From Epichloe hybrida (lineage: Eukaryota; Ascomycota; Sordariomycetes; Hypocreales; Clavicipitaceae): DNA of 64,000 bases. The DNA lies in NCBI GenBank assembly GCA_019022495.1, contig JAFEKR010000005.1, positions 3,286,001 to 3,350,000 of the forward strand, written 5' to 3'. Position numbers and translations under genes: made by a program. The notes beneath the pieces are model-generated. The model ran no database searches and was not told where the DNA came from. It saw only the letters and a list, made by a program, of their open reading frames with translations. The first letter of the stretch is position 1, and each line of letters begins with the position of its first letter. Of the stretch, positions 54,965 through 64,000 are shown one piece after another.

Positions 54965-57602
54965 ATGTATGCTCGAAACGTGCTAGCAGCGTTGGTCGTC
55001 GTCGGCCACGCGAGCTACCAAGTTGTTGGCGAATGCGGTTGTCAGAACGCCGTCACGTTTGAACTCCAGCCCATTGAGATCGTCTGCAGTGGCAAGACCA
55101 TCAGGTCTACTAGTACTCGGTTCGTTGCCTTCGGAAGCCTAACTTACCAAGCCCACCCATCCATCATCCATCACGTTTCAAGGCTGACATGTTATTTTTT
55201 TTGCCATAATCAGGACTATTTCCACTACTTGTATCGTCGGCCCATCACCCACAGGCAATCCTCCCGACGAAAATCCTTCCAATGAAAATCCTCCCGATGA
55301 AAATCAGGGGGGGCGTATCACTACTGTTACCGACGTTTGCACCAAGTCCGTCCCTTGTACGCCGTCGATAAATTACCCTCCGCCGTTTTGTACTAAATCA
55401 TGTACTACTACGGTACATACTTATCCTCCGCCTGATTCAGCTCGACATGCGGATGCCGTCACGACCGTCACCGATGCTTGCACTAGCTCTACCCCTTGCA
55501 CGGCGTCTACGCAATACCCTCCTCCGGACTGCACCAAATCATGTACTGCCACTGTATATGTGTATCCTCCATTAATCACGGGCGCCAACTCTCCGGATGC
55601 CACCACGACTGTTACCGGTGCCTGCAACAGCACTGCCCCTTGCACGGCGTCTACGCAATACCCTCGTCCGGATTGCACCAAATCCTGCACTGCCACCGTA
55701 CATGTTTACCCTCCATTAACCCTGGGTGCCAACTCTCCGGATGCTACCACGACCGTCACAGATACCTGCACCAGCTCCGTCCCTTGCACGGCGTCTACGC
55801 AGTACCCTCCGGCGGACTGTACTAAATCATGTACTGCCACTGTACATGTTTACCCTCCGTTGGCCACGGGCGCCAACTCTCCGGATGCTACCACGACAGT
55901 CACAGATGTTTGCATCAGCTCTGCCCCCTGCGCGCCATCTATGGAAAACACTCCTGCGGGCTGCACCCAGTCATGCACTGCTACTATGCATGTTTATTTT
56001 CCATTAAGCGCAGGCGCCGCTCCTTATTCTCCATTAAACGCAGACGCCGCACCGGATGCTACCACGACTGTTACTGATATTTGCACGAGCTCTACCCCTT
56101 GCACAGCATCTACGCAATACCCTCCTGCGGGCTGTACCGAATCTTGCACCGCCACTGTACATACTTATCCTCCATCAGCCAAAGGCACCCCTGGCGGCGG
56201 TATCACGACTATAACTGATACCTGTACAGCTTCAACAAGCTGTCAGCCTTCTACCGAGTACCCTCCTGCGGGTTGTACTCTATGCAGTACTACAGTCCAC
56301 GCTTATGCTCCGCCCATGTCGACACCTCCGGACATCATCACGACTGTAACGGAAACCTGTACGGCTTCAACGAGCTGCCCGGCCTCTACGGAAAAACCTC
56401 GTCCGGATTGTACTCGTTTATGCACTACCACTGTCCATGAGTATAGTCCACCTATGACGGCACCTCCGGATTATATCACGACTGTGACCGACATTTGTAC
56501 AGCTTCAACGAGCTGCACGCCCTCCATCGAGCCGCCGCCACCAGGCTGTACTCGTCCATGCACTACCACTGTCCACGACTATTATCCGCCGTCGTCAACG
56601 CCACCGCAGTCTTCACCCTCGCCAACACCTCCGGATGTCATCACAACGGTGACTGGCACCTGCACAGCCTCAACAAGCTGCCCGCCTTCTACGGAGCCGC
56701 CGCCGCCAGACTGTACTCGTCCATGCACCACCACTGTTCATGAATATCCTCCACCGGATTCTGTCATAACTGTGACTGGCACCTGCACAGCCTCAACAAG
56801 CTGCCCGCCTTCTACGGAGCCGCCGCCGCCAGACTGTACTCGTCCATGCACCACCACTGTTCATGAATATCCTCCACCGGATTCTGTCATAACTGTGACT
56901 GGCACCTGCACTGCATCGACAAGCTGCGCCCCCTCTACGGAGCCTCCGCCTCCAGGCTGTACTCGTCCATGCACCACCACTGTTCATGACTACGTTCCAG
57001 CCTCGACGACCAGCACATCAACATGCGTCCAGCCTGCTTGTAAAACCGGTGTCGCACGAGCATGGTATCCAAATGTCTTTGGCGAGTTCGACGGCTACAA
57101 TGAAAGATTCAACACTTCCTTCTACAAGGAGACTAGGCCGGACAGCCAAACCATCGTCGCGGACTTTAACGATATCGGGGACGCGTCTTTCGGCACGGTC
57201 AGGTCATACGAGTACACTGCCTGGGTACACACGTGCCAGGGAGGCAACTTCACGTTCAACATTACCAGAGCCGATGACATCGCTCTCGCATGGTTCGGGG
57301 ACAGGGCCTGCGGCGATTTCCAAAAGGACAACAACCAAAGCTCGACGAGCTACCAAGGCGGACCAGGGCAAGGAAAGTCATTCACCACCACGATCGCACC
57401 GGGGGAATATTATCCCGTTCGCTTGGTATATGCGAATGCGGGTGGGCTGGCCATCCTTGACGTCAACATCACGGGCCCAGAGGGGATGGTAGAGGAGGGG
57501 AGGAACGACTACCAATTCTTCCCACAGCCATGTGACAATTCGAACGGTTTTGTTCCCTTGGGGACAGAGCAAGTCGAGGGTAAAAGTTGTGTCGTTGTCT
57601 GA
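54965..57602 (+). CDS. Secreted GLEYA-domain adhesin with twelve cysteine repeats
   Basis: Exon 1 is 54965-55119 (or 55104) and exon 2 is 55214-57602, about 847 residues. The signal peptide is MYARNVLAALVVVGHASYQVVG. A short Cys-containing module and an acidic linker (NPPDENPSNENPPDEN) lead into twelve units of about 38-50 residues with the plan T-T-V-T-x-x-C-x(5)-C-x(9)-C-x(3)-C-TTVHxYPP. The last 200 residues (ARAWYPNVFG, SYEYTAWVHTC, RADDIALAWFGDRAC, GEYYPVRLVYANAGG) fit a GLEYA/PA14-like lectin domain, as in yeast flocculins and fungal surface adhesins. No GPI tail is seen, so wall binding would need another route. The donor choice is uncertain (GTTCGT or GTCTAC). It probably binds sugars on other surfaces. 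Confidence 0.87.
55318..57000 (+). repeat. Adhesin repeat array, twelve units
   Basis: Early units share CTASTQYPPxDCTKSC and a TGANSPDA spacer; late units share CTASTSCxPSTEPPPPxCTRPC. The last three full units sit 123 bp apart (for example gactggcacc at 56651 and 56774) and are almost or fully identical at the DNA level, a sign of recent unequal exchange or slippage. Confidence 0.92.
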
Positions 57603-58326
57603 GCGAGCGGATTGCATGTCTCATTGCAGGTGACGGGTTGCTTTTTTTACAATCTGCGGCAAGGGCGGTAGTGTCGTGGGCCGGTTTAGTCAACTTTTGA
57701 CGTTTCAGCCAATTATAGCTTTCGCGCTTTTCAGTCATTTTTACTCAATACCAACAACTTCTTGAGTCGTCGTACAACAAACACCCTTGTCACCTGTTGT
57801 GCGAAGCCGATCACCGAGCTCCGAGTCTTGCCCTGAATGATCTTGCAATACTTCGTACACCGCTTGAATGATCTCATGTACGTGAGGGAATTAGCGGGGA
57901 AATGAAGGAGCTAGGGGCTACGATTAACAGGGACCTTGACTTGCCAACGATTTACATAGAAAGAAATACATCTTCTAGAAGCGCTTACTGCCCTAGTTTT
58001 CGTTCCTCTCTAACAGCTGCGATTAGCCATAAGTGTAGTGTAACTACTTGTCAGAACCCTGAAGGCGTGCAAGGTAAGGCACTAGACCAAAAGATCCACC
58101 AATGCTAGCTGTCGCTGCATTGCACCTTACAGTTGATTATTAGGCCCGTGTGTCGCCTGACACTCCTGTACTATTCTGGAGGGCGATCAGGAAAATAAAC
58201 AAGGTACATAGCGCTACTAGAAGATGTAGCGTTTTCTATATTAAATACACTTTGTAATCCGTAGAATCTGTACTTCCTGATCCTAGCCCCCTGCCTCCCT
58301 TATTTCCTTTCTTACGTCCGTACTTA
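57603..58326. other. Intergenic region, partly repeat-derived
   Basis: No gene. The stretch aggaaaataaacaaggtacatagcgctac near 58187 resembles 21733-21775 at the edge of the second transposon block. Confidence 0.5.
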
Positions 58327-58404
58327 CAGTGGGTCCCAGTAATTCCGAAGCAGCAGCAACGGCGACTCTGGTGGAAACTCTTCGGGATTATTGGGACCCC
58401 ACTG
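58327..58404. mobile_element. Fold-back MITE, copy 2 (CAGTGGGTCCC ends)
   Basis: 78 bp flanked by TA on both sides. The left end CAGTGGGTCCCAGTAATTCC and the reverse complement of the right end, CAGTGGGGTCCCAATAATCC, pair along about 25 bp. The middle word gcagcagcaacggcgactc is shared with the copy at 21504-21598. TA target and CAGT ends suggest a Tc1/mariner-derived miniature element. Confidence 0.78.
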
Positions 58405-59165
58405 TACTTCGCTTAATCCTCCCTGTCATGTAGATCCGTAAAATAATTCAGGGGGTGCACTGTAATTCAATGGGGGCATGGTACAACGACTAGCCCCACG
58501 CGGGGCGGTTACTATTAGCTCTTAGTGGCCATAGTGAGTGGAGCTGTTAGGGGTATTTGCGCTATTACATAGTAAGAGATATCTCATTGAGCGTGCACTA
58601 GCAATTTTCCTCTACAGATTGCTACATTGCCTTATTGATTAGCTTAGATACATTGTAAGCAACGCGTACCTACGCGGTCGCCGGTCACTAACCTTGTGGC
58701 AGGGGGCTGTGGGGGCCCCACTAGCCCCCAAGCTGTAGCACGCTCAAGGAGATTAGTAAGAGATATAATCCGCGGTCGGGGAAAAATGCACGTAATCAGG
58801 TACATGCTTTTTACCCCATTTAGTGCCACACTAAGCCATGGGCAGATCTGTCATTGGCCTTGCTGCCCCTGACTCCATACATACCTGTACAATGGATCCG
58901 CATGTTAAAACAAACAGGGATTAGACTGCAGAGCCCCCCCCCCCCTCTAGCTTCGCCAAATTAGCTCCCCGGCAGGAAAGAAAAAAAAAAAAGGACATGA
59001 TTATGTGCTCTGACTATGTAGTACACACAGGCCCTAGCCTCGCCTCCTCTCTTCCACTGTCTTGCCCCCTCTCATGTTCTTGCCATCCTCCCAAATCAAT
59101 CCACCCTCTGGCAAGTCCCAAGGGCAATTGCAATTGATGGTCCGATGGCCGTCTTGTCCGCCAAA
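58405..59165. other. Repeat-derived intergenic region and promoter of the methyltransferase gene
   Basis: The part with gcgtacctacgcggtc and ggctgtgggggccccac (58660-58720) is shared with 35600-35660. The part gtaaaataattcagggggtgcactgta (58438-58464) ends in a CAGTGCACCCCC-type terminus next to TA, a further mariner-like end. C and A runs lie at 58936-58947 and 58980-58992. No gene. Confidence 0.55.
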
Positions 59166-60986
59166 ATGTCCAAGCCTACGAGTCTCACCGGAAGCGAGAG
59201 CGAGTTCGAGTTTATCGAAACCCCAAAAGTCACTCCTCCTGTCTTAAAAAATGACGAAAATTGTGGTGTCCGCACCACCGAGGTAACAATTCATGAGCCC
59301 CCCCCCCCCTTGACTGCCTCACTGTTGTACGATTGCTAATCAACCACGTCGTAAAGTATCTCTCCATCAAAAATGCCCCTCTTCCGGCTGACGGTCCTGG
59401 CTCCGATTCTTTCAACAACAAGATTTTCCTGTCCGTTCTGCTCGGAGTGCCTTACTACCTGAAGTGGAAGATTGGCGGTGGCCTCAAGACCTGGCTCTTC
59501 TTTGCCCTGCTAATTGACCTTCCTCTCTTGGCTGCTTGGTGGCTCGTCGTCTCCTCCATCAGCCCCCGACGCAATGACAAAGTCAAGCTTCCCGGCCGAC
59601 CTGTTGAGTTCTACCTCGATTTCAAGAGGGATGCGGATCGCGCCAAGTACCGCGGCTCAAACAAGATTCCCATGGAGACTTTCCATGAGATGTACTTTGA
59701 CGGCGATGTCGACTTCAAGGGAGACTGCCTCGAAGTCATGGAATACCGCCACGACTGGGCCAGCTTCCGTTTCACCATTAGCCTCATCAAGTTCTTCTTG
59801 CTCGGCATGATTCCTGAGCTGATCATGCATACTCGATCCCAAGGTAAAAGGATTCTTAAATTTTTCAATTTTTTTGCAACTCTCCTTTGCCCCGCGTTTC
59901 AACTCTCATCGTTGCATCTGGAGGCTAAGTTCACTATAGACGAGGAGCAGGTCCGAGACCATTACGACCGCGGCGATGACTTCTACGGCTGGTTCCTTGG
60001 CCCGCGCATGATCTACACTTCTGGCATCATCTCAGACATTAACAAGGAGGAGACTCTGGAACAGCTCCAGGACAACAAGCTGGCAATTGTATGTGAGAAA
60101 ATTGGTCTGCAGTCCGGTGAAAGGATGCTGGACATTGGCTGCGGCTGGGGTACTCTTGCCCGCTTCGCCAGCGAAAACTATGGCGCCCGCGTCACCGGCA
60201 TCACCTTGGGTCGTAACCAGACTGCCTGGGGCAACAGCGCCATGCGCAAGGCCGGTGTCGCCGAGGAGCAGAGCAAGATTCTGTGCATGGATTATCGTGA
60301 CATTCCTGTCCCCGAGGGCCGCTACAACAAGATTACCTGCCTGGAAATGGCCGAGCACGTCGGTGTTCGTCATTTCTCCGGCTTCTTGACTCAGGTCTAC
60401 AACATGCTTGACGACGATGGTGTCTTTTTCCTGCAGATTGCTGGTCTCCGAAAGCCGTGGCAGTATGAGGATCTCATCTGGGGTCTTTTCATGAACAAGT
60501 ACATCTTTCCTGGTGCTGATGCCTCCACTCCGTTGGGCTGGGTCGTTGACAAGCTTGAGGGCGCCGGTTTTGAAATCAAGCATGTCGACACCATCGGTGT
60601 TCACTACTCCGCCACCTTGTGGAGATGGTACCGAAACTGGATCGGAAACCACGATAAGGTCGAGGCCAAATATGGCAAGCGATGGTACCGGGTAAGTTGT
60701 TGGATCAAGCAACCCTTCTTCTTCTCAATTGACCCGTTTCTTTTGCTGACACGGCATCTCGACACAGATCTGGGAGTACTTCCTTGCCTACTCCACCATC
60801 GTCTCCCGACAGGGTAGCGCCACTTGCTTCCAAATCACCCTGGTCAAGAACATCAACTCTACTCACCGAGTTGAGGGCATCGACTCCCAGTTCAACCTGT
60901 CTGGTGCTCTCAAGAATTTCAAGGGCGATCTGAAGGCTTGGGAAGCCAAGAACAACGTCGCCTCCTCCACTGACTTTGTTGGCTAA
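59166..60986 (+). CDS. MT2: Sphingolipid C9-methyltransferase
   Basis: Exons 59166-59282, 59357-59843, 59940-60691 and 60768-60986 give 524 residues; introns are 74, 96 and 76 bp. The enzyme adds the C9 methyl group to the sphingoid base of fungal glucosylceramide, using S-adenosylmethionine, at the ER membrane. Visible features are FIETPKVTPPVLKNDENCGVRTTE, two membrane spans (IFLSVLLGVPYYLKW and LFFALLIDLPLLAAWWLVV), DHYDRGDDFYGWFLGPRMIYTSGI, the cofactor motif MLDIGCGWGTLARFA, and EMAEHVGVRHF, all like the cyclopropane-fatty-acid-synthase-type family. An upstream in-frame ATG at 59145 would add seven residues; the chosen one has the better CAAAATG context. Confidence 0.95.
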
Positions 60987-61475
60987 AAGGTGGTCTATGC
61001 ATGCCATATACAGAGACCTTGATTGGCTTTCGCCTCGTTGTTGTACACGTAGGCACAGAGGCAGCTCAGCTTGACTTGGGCATCTCGTTTATTTCCAGCG
61101 CTTCTCACCATTCCTCTTCTTTCAGACAGAAGTCGGTCGACACTGGCAGAGGATCCAGGGGTCACGGGCGTATAAAAGCTGTAATGAAATGTCTGTCATG
61201 AAAAGTAACCAAATTAGAAAGTATCCACGTTTTGTTTCCTCGTGCACGCCAATTTTCATCTCCAATGTCTTGTCGTGCGTGAGATGTCTGTCGAGGCGCA
61301 AACCGGCCCAGGTGCCTTAGACGTGGGGCAGCTTAGCTCAGCTCAGCTCAAATTGGCGTCGACTGGGAACACGCGACATGCAGCTCACTCACTCCCGTAC
61401 ACGTACATTTCAACACCACAAGCTCCTCCCTCCCCACCCATCAATTACTGCCGATTCCAGCTCATCTTGATCAAG
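60987..61475. other. Intergenic region
   Basis: Between two genes on the same strand; holds the 3' end of the methyltransferase transcript and the promoter of the next gene. A short agctcagctcagctca repeat lies near 61334. The frame open upstream of 61476 is not needed by the protein. Confidence 0.55.
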
Positions 61476-62628
61476 ATGCTAAAAAGAATGGAACGTCTTG
61501 CTAAATCATTCCCGCCACGACCATGTCTCTGTCGCCGACCGAAGCTACCAGCGCATCGCATCTCGTTATCCCGTTCCCTCAACACGTCATCCTCATCTTC
61601 TTCCCCCATCAATGACCTCCGGTCCCGCGCCCCCAAATCCATCTCGGACTACCTCACCCCCATGCCGTCTCACCTCCTCACCACAACCATCTCAGACCTC
61701 GTGCACGACCTGCCACCCTCGCCGTCTTCGCCAACGATGCAGACCCCCGGCAGGATCCTCCCCCAAGGCCACCACCTCGTCTACTTCCCCATCCAGACGG
61801 CGCCGTCCAAACTCGGGCCCGACGGCGCGGACCCAGACCACTCCCCCGGCGCAGAGTACCCGAGAAGAATGTGGGCGGGCGGGGAGGTCATTTTCCGCCG
61901 GGGCTGGGACGAGAGGCTCGTCCTGGACGGGAGGCCGTGGTCGTGCCGGGAGGAGATTGGGCGCGTCGAGGTTCGAGGGGCGGAACCAGAGGACAAGGTG
62001 TTTGTGGATGTGTGGAGAAGATATGGCGCCGGGCACGAGGGCGGCGGCAAGGATGGCGGCGCGAGAGCATGGGACATTGAGGAGAGGAGGACACTTGTGT
62101 TTATGAGGAGGAGCGCGCAGGCAAAAGGGTCTTCCGGGGAGGAGGGTTTGCCTGTTCCTCGACGAGCAATAAAGTGTTTGTCTCCGCCATCTGTTTTCCC
62201 CCCCCCATGACTCCGAAGTTGAGATGAGTCCCGTCGCTGACCCATCGTTGTGTTGTTGGGGAAAAAAAGTCCCCCACAAACCAAGCTACTCGTACGGCGG
62301 CGTCACGCCCTCGCCCAGACACCTCTTCTACTTCTCGGCGCTCACGCTCAACGCCCACTCGATACATCTCGATCGGGCGTACGCGCGCTCCACCGACGGC
62401 CACGGGGACCTGCTTGTCCACGGGCCGCTGACGCTCGTGCTGATGCTGGGCGCGCTGCGCGGCAGGGTCGCGCGCATCGCCTACAGGAACTACGCGCCGC
62501 TGTACGCCAACGACGAGATGACGCTTTGTGTGCGCGAGGCCGGGGCCGGGGCCGGGCCGTGGGATGTGTGGGTTGAGGGTCCGGGGGGCGGCCTGGCCGT
62601 CAGGGGGACGGCTGTCATGGAGACGTGA
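61476..62628 (+). CDS. Hot-dog (MaoC/HTD2-like) acyl-thioester dehydratase or hydratase, probably mitochondrial
   Basis: Exons 61476-62175 and 62270-62628 give 352 residues; the 94-bp intron starts GTTTGT and ends AAAAAAAG, restoring the frame as AIKFPHKPSYSY. The N-terminus (MLKRMERLAKSFPPRPCLCRRPK) is basic and free of acids, like a mitochondrial targeting signal. The middle has HHLVYFPIQTAPSKLGPDGAD and RRMWAGGEVIF, and the C-terminal half LFYFSALTLNAHSIHLDRAYA with LLVHGPLTLVLML is the hydratase hot-dog motif seen in fungal Htd2 and mesaconyl-CoA hydratase-like proteins. Htd2 dehydrates 3-hydroxyacyl-ACP in mitochondrial fatty-acid synthesis; the exact substrate here is uncertain. Confidence 0.8.
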
Positions 62629-62911
62629 GGCGACGGGGGGGGGGTGTCATGTCTGCTGCATGCCCGGGGGTTTTTCGAGTAATTTAGATCATCATTGATA
62701 ATATACTCCGTACTTTATCGGCAATTTTTATTTGGGCCCCCCGCAATTTCTATTGTGAGACATGGTATCCAATTGTGCCCCCTGCCCCCTGCCCCTGCCC
62801 TACCATGAGATAACATAACACGTCGTTCGCCGATACACACAGACTAATAAACAAACTGCAATAACTGAACCTTGAAGCTACGAGGGGGGACAGAGAAGAG
62901 CAAGATGAAAT
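62629..62911. other. Intergenic region between convergent genes
   Basis: No gene. Contains a cctgccc tandem near 62778-62803 and shared 3' ends. Confidence 0.6.
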
Positions 62912-64000
62912 TTAGTCGGCCCATCCGAATACTTCGCTCACTGACAAGGTGTTGCTCCTCAACCCCGTCAACGTCACCAGAAGAAGCACCAGGTCCAGCA
63001 CGACGAGCAACACCCCCGCCATCATGTACCGCGGGCTGAAGACGCGATAGAGCATGAGATGTCTCCGCAGCCAGCCCGCCCAGCTCATGGTGGCCAGTGC
63101 CTCGACGGCATAGTACGCGACAAACACGGCCATGGCGCGGGCGACTGTTTCGAGGACCCCCTTTTGCTTGGGGCCGACCTTCCACATGGAGAGGAGGGGC
63201 ACGCTCACGGCAGCCAGGATTTGAGCGCCAAACGTGTTGAGCATGACGACGAGGGGAGTCCAGGGGTATCGGATGGTGAACAGGGGGATGAAGGCGCTGT
63301 CCCATTGGATGCTGGACAGAACGGCCTGGTGCCCCGTTTTGAAGTAGTACAGGTTGCCGAGGATGGCGAGCATAATGGGTCCGATGGTTTCGGTCTTTAG
63401 GTTGTTAAGGTCGATAATCTCGGCGAGCGAGAGAATCTGCCACATCATGAGGGCGAGGGCCCCCGCGCCCATGGGCTTGCTGAGGAGCAGGCAGGCGGCG
63501 AGCATGTTGAGCGGGAGCAGGAGATACCGCGAGCCGAAGACGTTGCTGTATCCCAGGATGGCGACGCGGGCTTGGCCGGTCCTGGAGGCTGTCGAGACGA
63601 TGGACACGCTTGGCGGTGCCCAGATGAAGGCCGTGGTGCCGGCGACGAGGGCGAGCGCCAGCGTCATCTGCGCCAGGTACACGCCGGTTGTCTTGAGCGT
63701 GCCCTCGGACAGCTTTTCGGCGAACCAGGCGCCGTTGTTGGCGGCATCGATGGTCCAGTACATGGCTGACATGAACAGGCCTGCTCTGAAGACGTATCCA
63801 ATCCACACGGGTGCCAGGCCTTCGTAGGATCGCGTCGGCGTGAGGAACGACTTGATGATGGACGGGAGGCAGGCGAAGACGGCAAAGGGGACGATGAGCT
63901 GCCAGGGGGCTGAGACGGTGGATTTGACGGACGCGTAGTACGTCGACGCGCAGTAGGGCATTTGCTCCTCGCGACACAGCGTCGAGTATGACGCGAGGCG
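62912..64000 (-). CDS. GPI13: GPI ethanolamine-phosphate transferase 3, C-terminal part
   Basis: The frame stays open through the right edge of the window, so 363 residues of the C-terminal membrane part are seen and the catalytic, phosphodiesterase-like N-terminal half lies outside. The ATG at 63961 is internal. Gpi13 (PIG-O) puts ethanolamine phosphate on the third mannose of the GPI precursor in the ER. Matching features are about eight membrane segments, ARVAILGYSNVFGSRYLLLPLN, KPMGAGALALMMWQ, GHQAVLSSIQWDSAFIPLFTIRYPWTPLVVMLNTFGAQIL and a C-terminal pair of spans. Gpi7 or Mcd4 are related, but the HQAxxSSIQWxSAF stretch fits Gpi13 best. Confidence 0.85.
   Translation of the reverse strand, partial: RLASYSTLCREEQMPYCASTYYASVKSTVSAPWQLIVPFAVFACLPSIIKSFLTPTRSYEGLAPVWIGYVFRAGLFMSAMYWTIDAANNGAWFAEKLSEGTLKTTGVYLAQMTLALALVAGTTAFIWAPPSVSIVSTASRTGQARVAILGYSNVFGSRYLLLPLNMLAACLLLSKPMGAGALALMMWQILSLAEIIDLNNLKTETIGPIMLAILGNLYYFKTGHQAVLSSIQWDSAFIPLFTIRYPWTPLVVMLNTFGAQILAAVSVPLLSMWKVGPKQKGVLETVARAMAVFVAYYAVEALATMSWAGWLRRHLMLYRVFSPRYMMAGVLLVVLDLVLLLVTLTGLRSNTLSVSEVFGWAD

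Noticed and set aside
59145..64000. Lipid-related gene cluster
   Set aside because: C9-methyltransferase, HTD2-like protein and GPI13 are adjacent, but they belong to separate pathways and organelles; no shared regulation is visible.
1..64000. Secondary-metabolite cluster or a novel defence-type system
   Set aside because: No polyketide synthase, peptide synthetase, terpene synthase, NLR or heterokaryon-incompatibility domain was recognised; the genes are functionally unrelated.

Overview
The window looks like a nuclear segment of a filamentous ascomycete, most likely a Sordariomycete and plausibly in Hypocreales. The support is short GT-AG introns (about 60-120 bp) with CTAAC/CTAAT-type branch sites, CAAAATG-type start contexts, and fungal families such as PEX6, a GLEYA adhesin, sphingolipid C9-methyltransferase and GPI13. 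Repeats are mutated towards TA and TAG/TAA in the pattern of repeat-induced point mutation (RIP). No species name can be supported from the sequence alone.

The window has two very different kinds of DNA. AT-rich transposon blocks fill 1-7232 and 21789-34006, and a low-complexity repeat tract runs to 35345. The rest is GC-richer DNA with ordinary genes. Nested insertions can be read exactly from their target-site duplications. In the left block, a Ty1/copia copy (3' LTR 7000-7232) is split by a hAT-like element at 732-4966 (8-bp duplication tataggat). That element is in turn split by a short internally deleted copia element at 2331-4548 (258-bp LTRs, duplication agtat). In the right block, a sister copy of the first copia element (21789-34006, 233-bp LTRs, duplication gtaaa) is split by another copia element at 25983-32790 (310-bp LTRs, duplication taagg). 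All pol frames are riddled with stops.

Gene layout: a decaying small gene at 7477-8075 next to the transposon block; PEX6 (9232-13552, +) converging with an SH3BGR/glutaredoxin-like acidic protein (13714-14951, -); a small GPI-anchored wall protein (16594-17016, +); a multi-pass membrane protein (19119-20996, -). After the second block come a six-cysteine candidate secreted protein (35780-36340, +), an argininosuccinate-lyase-like enzyme (37089-38594, +), an Fmp42/SLC43-like MFS transporter (38950-40805, +) converging with an HSF-type transcription factor (41184-42657, -), and an SRPK-like kinase (44239-45658, -). Then come unresolved ORFs at 45.8-46.7 kb, a membrane protein (48888-50317, +) converging with a GH31 glycosidase (50520-52928, -), a secreted GLEYA adhesin with twelve cysteine repeats (54965-57602, +), sphingolipid C9-methyltransferase (59166-60986, +), a hot-dog/HTD2-like dehydratase (61476-62628, +), and the C-terminal part of GPI13 (62912 to the window edge, -).

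The genes do not form a biosynthetic cluster. They are mostly independent housekeeping functions (peroxisome ATPase, sphingolipid and GPI synthesis, mitochondrial fatty-acid or acyl-CoA metabolism) mixed with surface or secreted proteins near repeats. I found no convincing new multi-gene system. The most interesting material is the fully resolvable transposon nest, the RIP-like damage in the gene beside it, a minisatellite that stays open as an Asp/Leu-rich frame, and the recent repeat growth in the adhesin.
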